Part shown: in pieces, positions 5,290 to 6,797 of the stretch | Numbering within the stretch: position 1 is the stretch's first letter | How the letters are laid out: each line of letters begins with the position of its first letter | NCBI GenBank assembly: GCA_021780275.1 | Contig: JAJXZC010000593.1 | Coordinates: 1 to 6,797, forward strand | Length of the DNA stretch: 6,797 nucleotides | Source of the DNA: Pseudomonadota bacterium | Lineage (GTDB): Bacteria > Pseudomonadota > Alphaproteobacteria > Parvibaculales > Parvibaculaceae | Reading direction: 5' to 3' | Translations under genes and position numbers: made by a program | The notes under the pieces: generated by a model | Database searches by the model: none | The model's input: the letters and a program-made list of their open reading frames with translations, nothing else | What the model was told of the DNA's origin: nothing

Positions 5290-6315
5290 ATGGCCGCCGG
5301 AAAGCCCCGCGTGAACTGGATCGACGCCGCCAAGGGTCTCACAATGATCCTCGTCGTCACCAAGCACACCACCTATGGCGTGGCCGCAGCGACCGACCAT
5401 GTGCCCTATCTCTTCAACTATCTCTGCGAACTCACCATCCCCTTCCGAATGCCGCTGTTCTTTCTCGTCGCCGGCCTCTTCGCCGAACGCGCCATCAGGG
5501 GAAGCTTCCGCGACTTCGCCGACAAGAAGCTTCTCCATTTCGCCTATTTCTATGTGCTGTGGTCGCTGATCCAGATCGGCATCAAGATGGCGCTGCCGCA
5601 TGAAGGCGTCTGGAACGTCGGCATGAAGGACCTGCTGCTGATCCCGGTCGAGCCTTTCGGCCTGATGTGGTTCATCTATGCGCTGGCGGTCTTCTTCATC
5701 GTGATGCGGCTCCTGCGCGACGTGTCGAAGCCCGTGGTCTATGGCTTCGCCCTCATTCTCTATTTCACGCAGCTCGACACCGGCTGGACGATGCCGGACG
5801 AATTCGCCCGCCGCTTCATCTTCTTCGTCTCCGGCGTCTATGGAGCGCCCTACATGTTCCAGCTCGCAAGCTGGGCCCAGGCGCATGTCCGCGCCCGCCG
5901 CGCCCCGGGTCTCGCGCTCATCGCCGCCGTCGGCGGCGTCGTCTTCACGGGGCTCGTCGACATCCGCGCTTTCGAACTCGCCGTCGGCTACGCCGGCGCG
6001 GTCGGCACGATCCTCCTCGTCGCGCTCCTCGCCGCGCGTGGACTTGCCCGCCCCTTGAGCTATGTCGGCGAGCGCTCGCTCTATGTCTTCCTCGCCTTCT
6101 TCCTGCCGATGGCCGCGACACGCATCGTCGCCCTGAAGCTCGGCGTCGAGAATGGCGACCTCATCACGCTCGCCGCCGTCATCATGGCGGTCGGCACGCC
6201 GCTCATCGGCTACGACCTCCTGAAAAAGACGCCGCTCTCCTTCGTCTTCGTGCGGCCCGACATGTTCAGGTTGAAGCCGCATGGCCGCGCGCCGGAGGCC
6301 GCGATCCCGGCCTGA
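5290..6315 (+). CDS. Acyltransferase 3 family membrane protein (YcfT-like)
   Basis: Polytopic inner-membrane protein of the acyltransferase-3 superfamily, whose members move acyl groups such as acetyl or succinyl onto sugars or other envelope molecules; the substrate here is unknown. The 341 residues hold about ten hydrophobic segments. The N-terminal signature is WIDAAKGLTMILVVTKHT with H26, the position of the conserved catalytic-type histidine. It is followed by FRMPLFFLVAGLFAERA (52-68), which matches the R-x-PLFF...GxF motif. Later segments (FGLMWFIYALAVFF, LSYVGERSLYVFLAFFLPM) follow the family pattern, including the late SLYVF helix. The start ATG 5290 has GGGAGA (5278-5283) 6 nt upstream. 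It is separated from gluQ by 136 bp holding a stem-loop and is probably a separate unit. Its stop lies 3 bp from the stop of the opposing small gene. Confidence 0.85.
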   Translation: MAAGKPRVNWIDAAKGLTMILVVTKHTTYGVAAATDHVPYLFNYLCELTIPFRMPLFFLVAGLFAERAIRGSFRDFADKKLLHFAYFYVLWSLIQIGIKMALPHEGVWNVGMKDLLLIPVEPFGLMWFIYALAVFFIVMRLLRDVSKPVVYGFALILYFTQLDTGWTMPDEFARRFIFFVSGVYGAPYMFQLASWAQAHVRARRAPGLALIAAVGGVVFTGLVDIRAFELAVGYAGAVGTILLVALLAARGLARPLSYVGERSLYVFLAFFLPMAATRIVALKLGVENGDLITLAAVIMAVGTPLIGYDLLKKTPLSFVFVRPDMFRLKPHGRAPEAAIPA

Positions 6316-6318
6316 CGT

Positions 6319-6420
6319 TCAGCCCTTGAAGAACTGGACAAGCAGCGTCAGCGTGACCGCGAGATAGCCGAGACCGATCACGCCGAGGATCGGCGATACG
6401 AGGCTGAAGGCGGAAGACAT
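6319..6420 (-). CDS. Small hydrophobic membrane protein, 33 residues
   Basis: I do not recognise this protein. It starts at ATG (6420-6418), begins MSSAFSLVSPILGVIGLGY and ends LLVQFFKG. One hydrophobic stretch covers about residues 6-30, the only charged side chain is a lysine near the C-terminus, and the product is best read as a single-pass membrane peptide. Codon third positions are strongly G/C, as in the neighbouring genes, which supports coding. No clear SD precedes the ATG, which counts against it. It lies 65 bp downstream of the vWA-like gene on the same strand, with a 7-bp hairpin between, and may be co-transcribed with it. A KdpF- or CydX-like accessory peptide is conceivable in form only; no kdp or cyd gene is in view. 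Confidence 0.5.
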   Translation of the reverse strand: MSSAFSLVSPILGVIGLGYLAVTLTLLVQFFKG

Positions 6421-6446
6421 GGGGAAACCGGGCTTGCGGGGGCGAC

Positions 6447-6472
6447 GGCGGTGAAGCCATGGCGCCACCGCC
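6447..6472. other. Intercistronic hairpin
   Basis: A perfect 7-bp inverted repeat, GGCGGTG (6447-6453) and CACCGCC (6466-6472), closes a 12-nt loop that contains the palindrome GCCATGGC. It lies between the vWA-like stop and the small-protein start. No U-tract follows on either strand, so it may be an RNA-stabilising or attenuating structure rather than a terminator. Confidence 0.3.
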
Positions 6473-6485
6473 CGCCCCGTCAAAC

Positions 6486-6797
6486 TCACCAGTCGTAGAG
6501 CCCCGTGAAGCGGCGGAACCCCGCCTTGCCGGCATAGGCGGACCAGGCGGCGCGCAGATGTTTCGTCGCGGCGGGGCTGCCGCCGCCCTGCCCGAGGCCG
6601 AGGATCATCAGCTCGTCGCATCCCTGATAGATCGGATCGGGCGCCGGCAGCTTTCCGCCATGCCGCGTCAGCGTTGCATAGTCGGAATCCTCGAACCCGT
6701 CGGTGAGCAGGATGACGCGCACCTCGCCCGCCTTGCAGTCGACGATCTCCGCCTCCGTTTCAAGGAAGGGCACGATATTGGTCTTGCCCTGCGCCTC
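6486..6797 (-). CDS. von Willebrand factor A-like domain protein, C-terminal part
   Basis: The reading frame enters from the right edge, so the start and N-terminal part are missing; 103 residues are visible. The first of them, EAQGKTNIVPFLETEAEI, and then VRVILLTDGFEDSDY (27-41) fit the later half of a vWA fold. T6 in GKTNI and D33 in LLTDG correspond to the Thr and Asp of the metal-ion-dependent adhesion site; the DxSxS part would lie outside the window. The remainder (ELMILGLGQGGGSPAATKHLR, ending FTGLYDW) lacks a membrane segment and is not a motif I know. vWA proteins usually mediate protein interactions, often in chaperone or surface complexes; the partner is unknown. Upstream of the small membrane protein gene on the same strand. 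Confidence 0.75.
   Translation of the reverse strand, partial: EAQGKTNIVPFLETEAEIVDCKAGEVRVILLTDGFEDSDYATLTRHGGKLPAPDPIYQGCDELMILGLGQGGGSPAATKHLRAAWSAYAGKAGFRRFTGLYDW

Noticed and set aside
4023..5372. 449-codon minus-strand open frame opposite gluQ
   Set aside because: Shadow of the high-GC gluQ frame; low-complexity Arg/Gly/Glu-rich product, no family resemblance, and it overlaps the well-supported gluQ and HNH genes.
4906..6282. 458-codon minus-strand open frame opposite the acyltransferase
   Set aside because: Extremely Asp/Glu/Arg-rich antisense translation of a membrane-protein gene, a common artefact at high GC.

Overview
The window reads as chromosomal DNA of a high-GC alphaproteobacterium with the left 1.5 kb taken up by the end of an integrated genetic element. 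The host assignment is an inference from codon use, from ubiquinone-linked genes (coq7, dsbB), and from the DedA/dsbB/coq7 run beside an HNH gene and gluQ. I cannot name the genus from sequence alone; Hyphomicrobiales/Parvibaculum-like bacteria would fit.

Left part (1-1490), the element. A P4-type tyrosine recombinase lies on the minus strand (214-1245). Its true N-terminus is encoded one frame away (1242-1349, TTG start), so the gene appears broken by a single-base deletion near 1256. It is followed by a terminator-like hairpin (133-174) and an AT-rich end with 12-bp-spaced GGCCGA repeats. It is preceded by a tandem 10-bp repeat (1351-1371) and a plausible sigma70-type promoter. The element is joined to the chromosome inside a tRNA gene: only the 5' half of a tRNA-Leu(CAA), with its own promoter, is present (1491-1529). 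Homology stops just after the anticodon loop and no 3' half follows.

Middle part (1719-3481), a plus-strand run: a YqaA-type DedA membrane protein, the disulfide-bond oxidase DsbB, and the diiron demethoxyubiquinone hydroxylase COQ7. DsbB hands electrons to ubiquinone, and COQ7 acts late in making ubiquinone. Next come a minus-strand HNH endonuclease (3491-4051), convergent with coq7, and a divergent glutamyl-Q-tRNA(Asp) synthetase (4251-5153).

Right part (5290-6797): a YcfT-like acyltransferase-3 membrane protein on the plus strand. It converges after 3 bp on a minus-strand pair: a 33-residue hydrophobic small protein and the C-terminal part of a von Willebrand factor A-like protein that runs off the right edge.

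I see no convincing new defence or other multi-gene system. The most notable signals are the disrupted tRNA-Leu junction, the frameshifted integrase with a GTGA stop/start overlap, the degenerate zinc site of GluQ, and the small protein beside the vWA gene.
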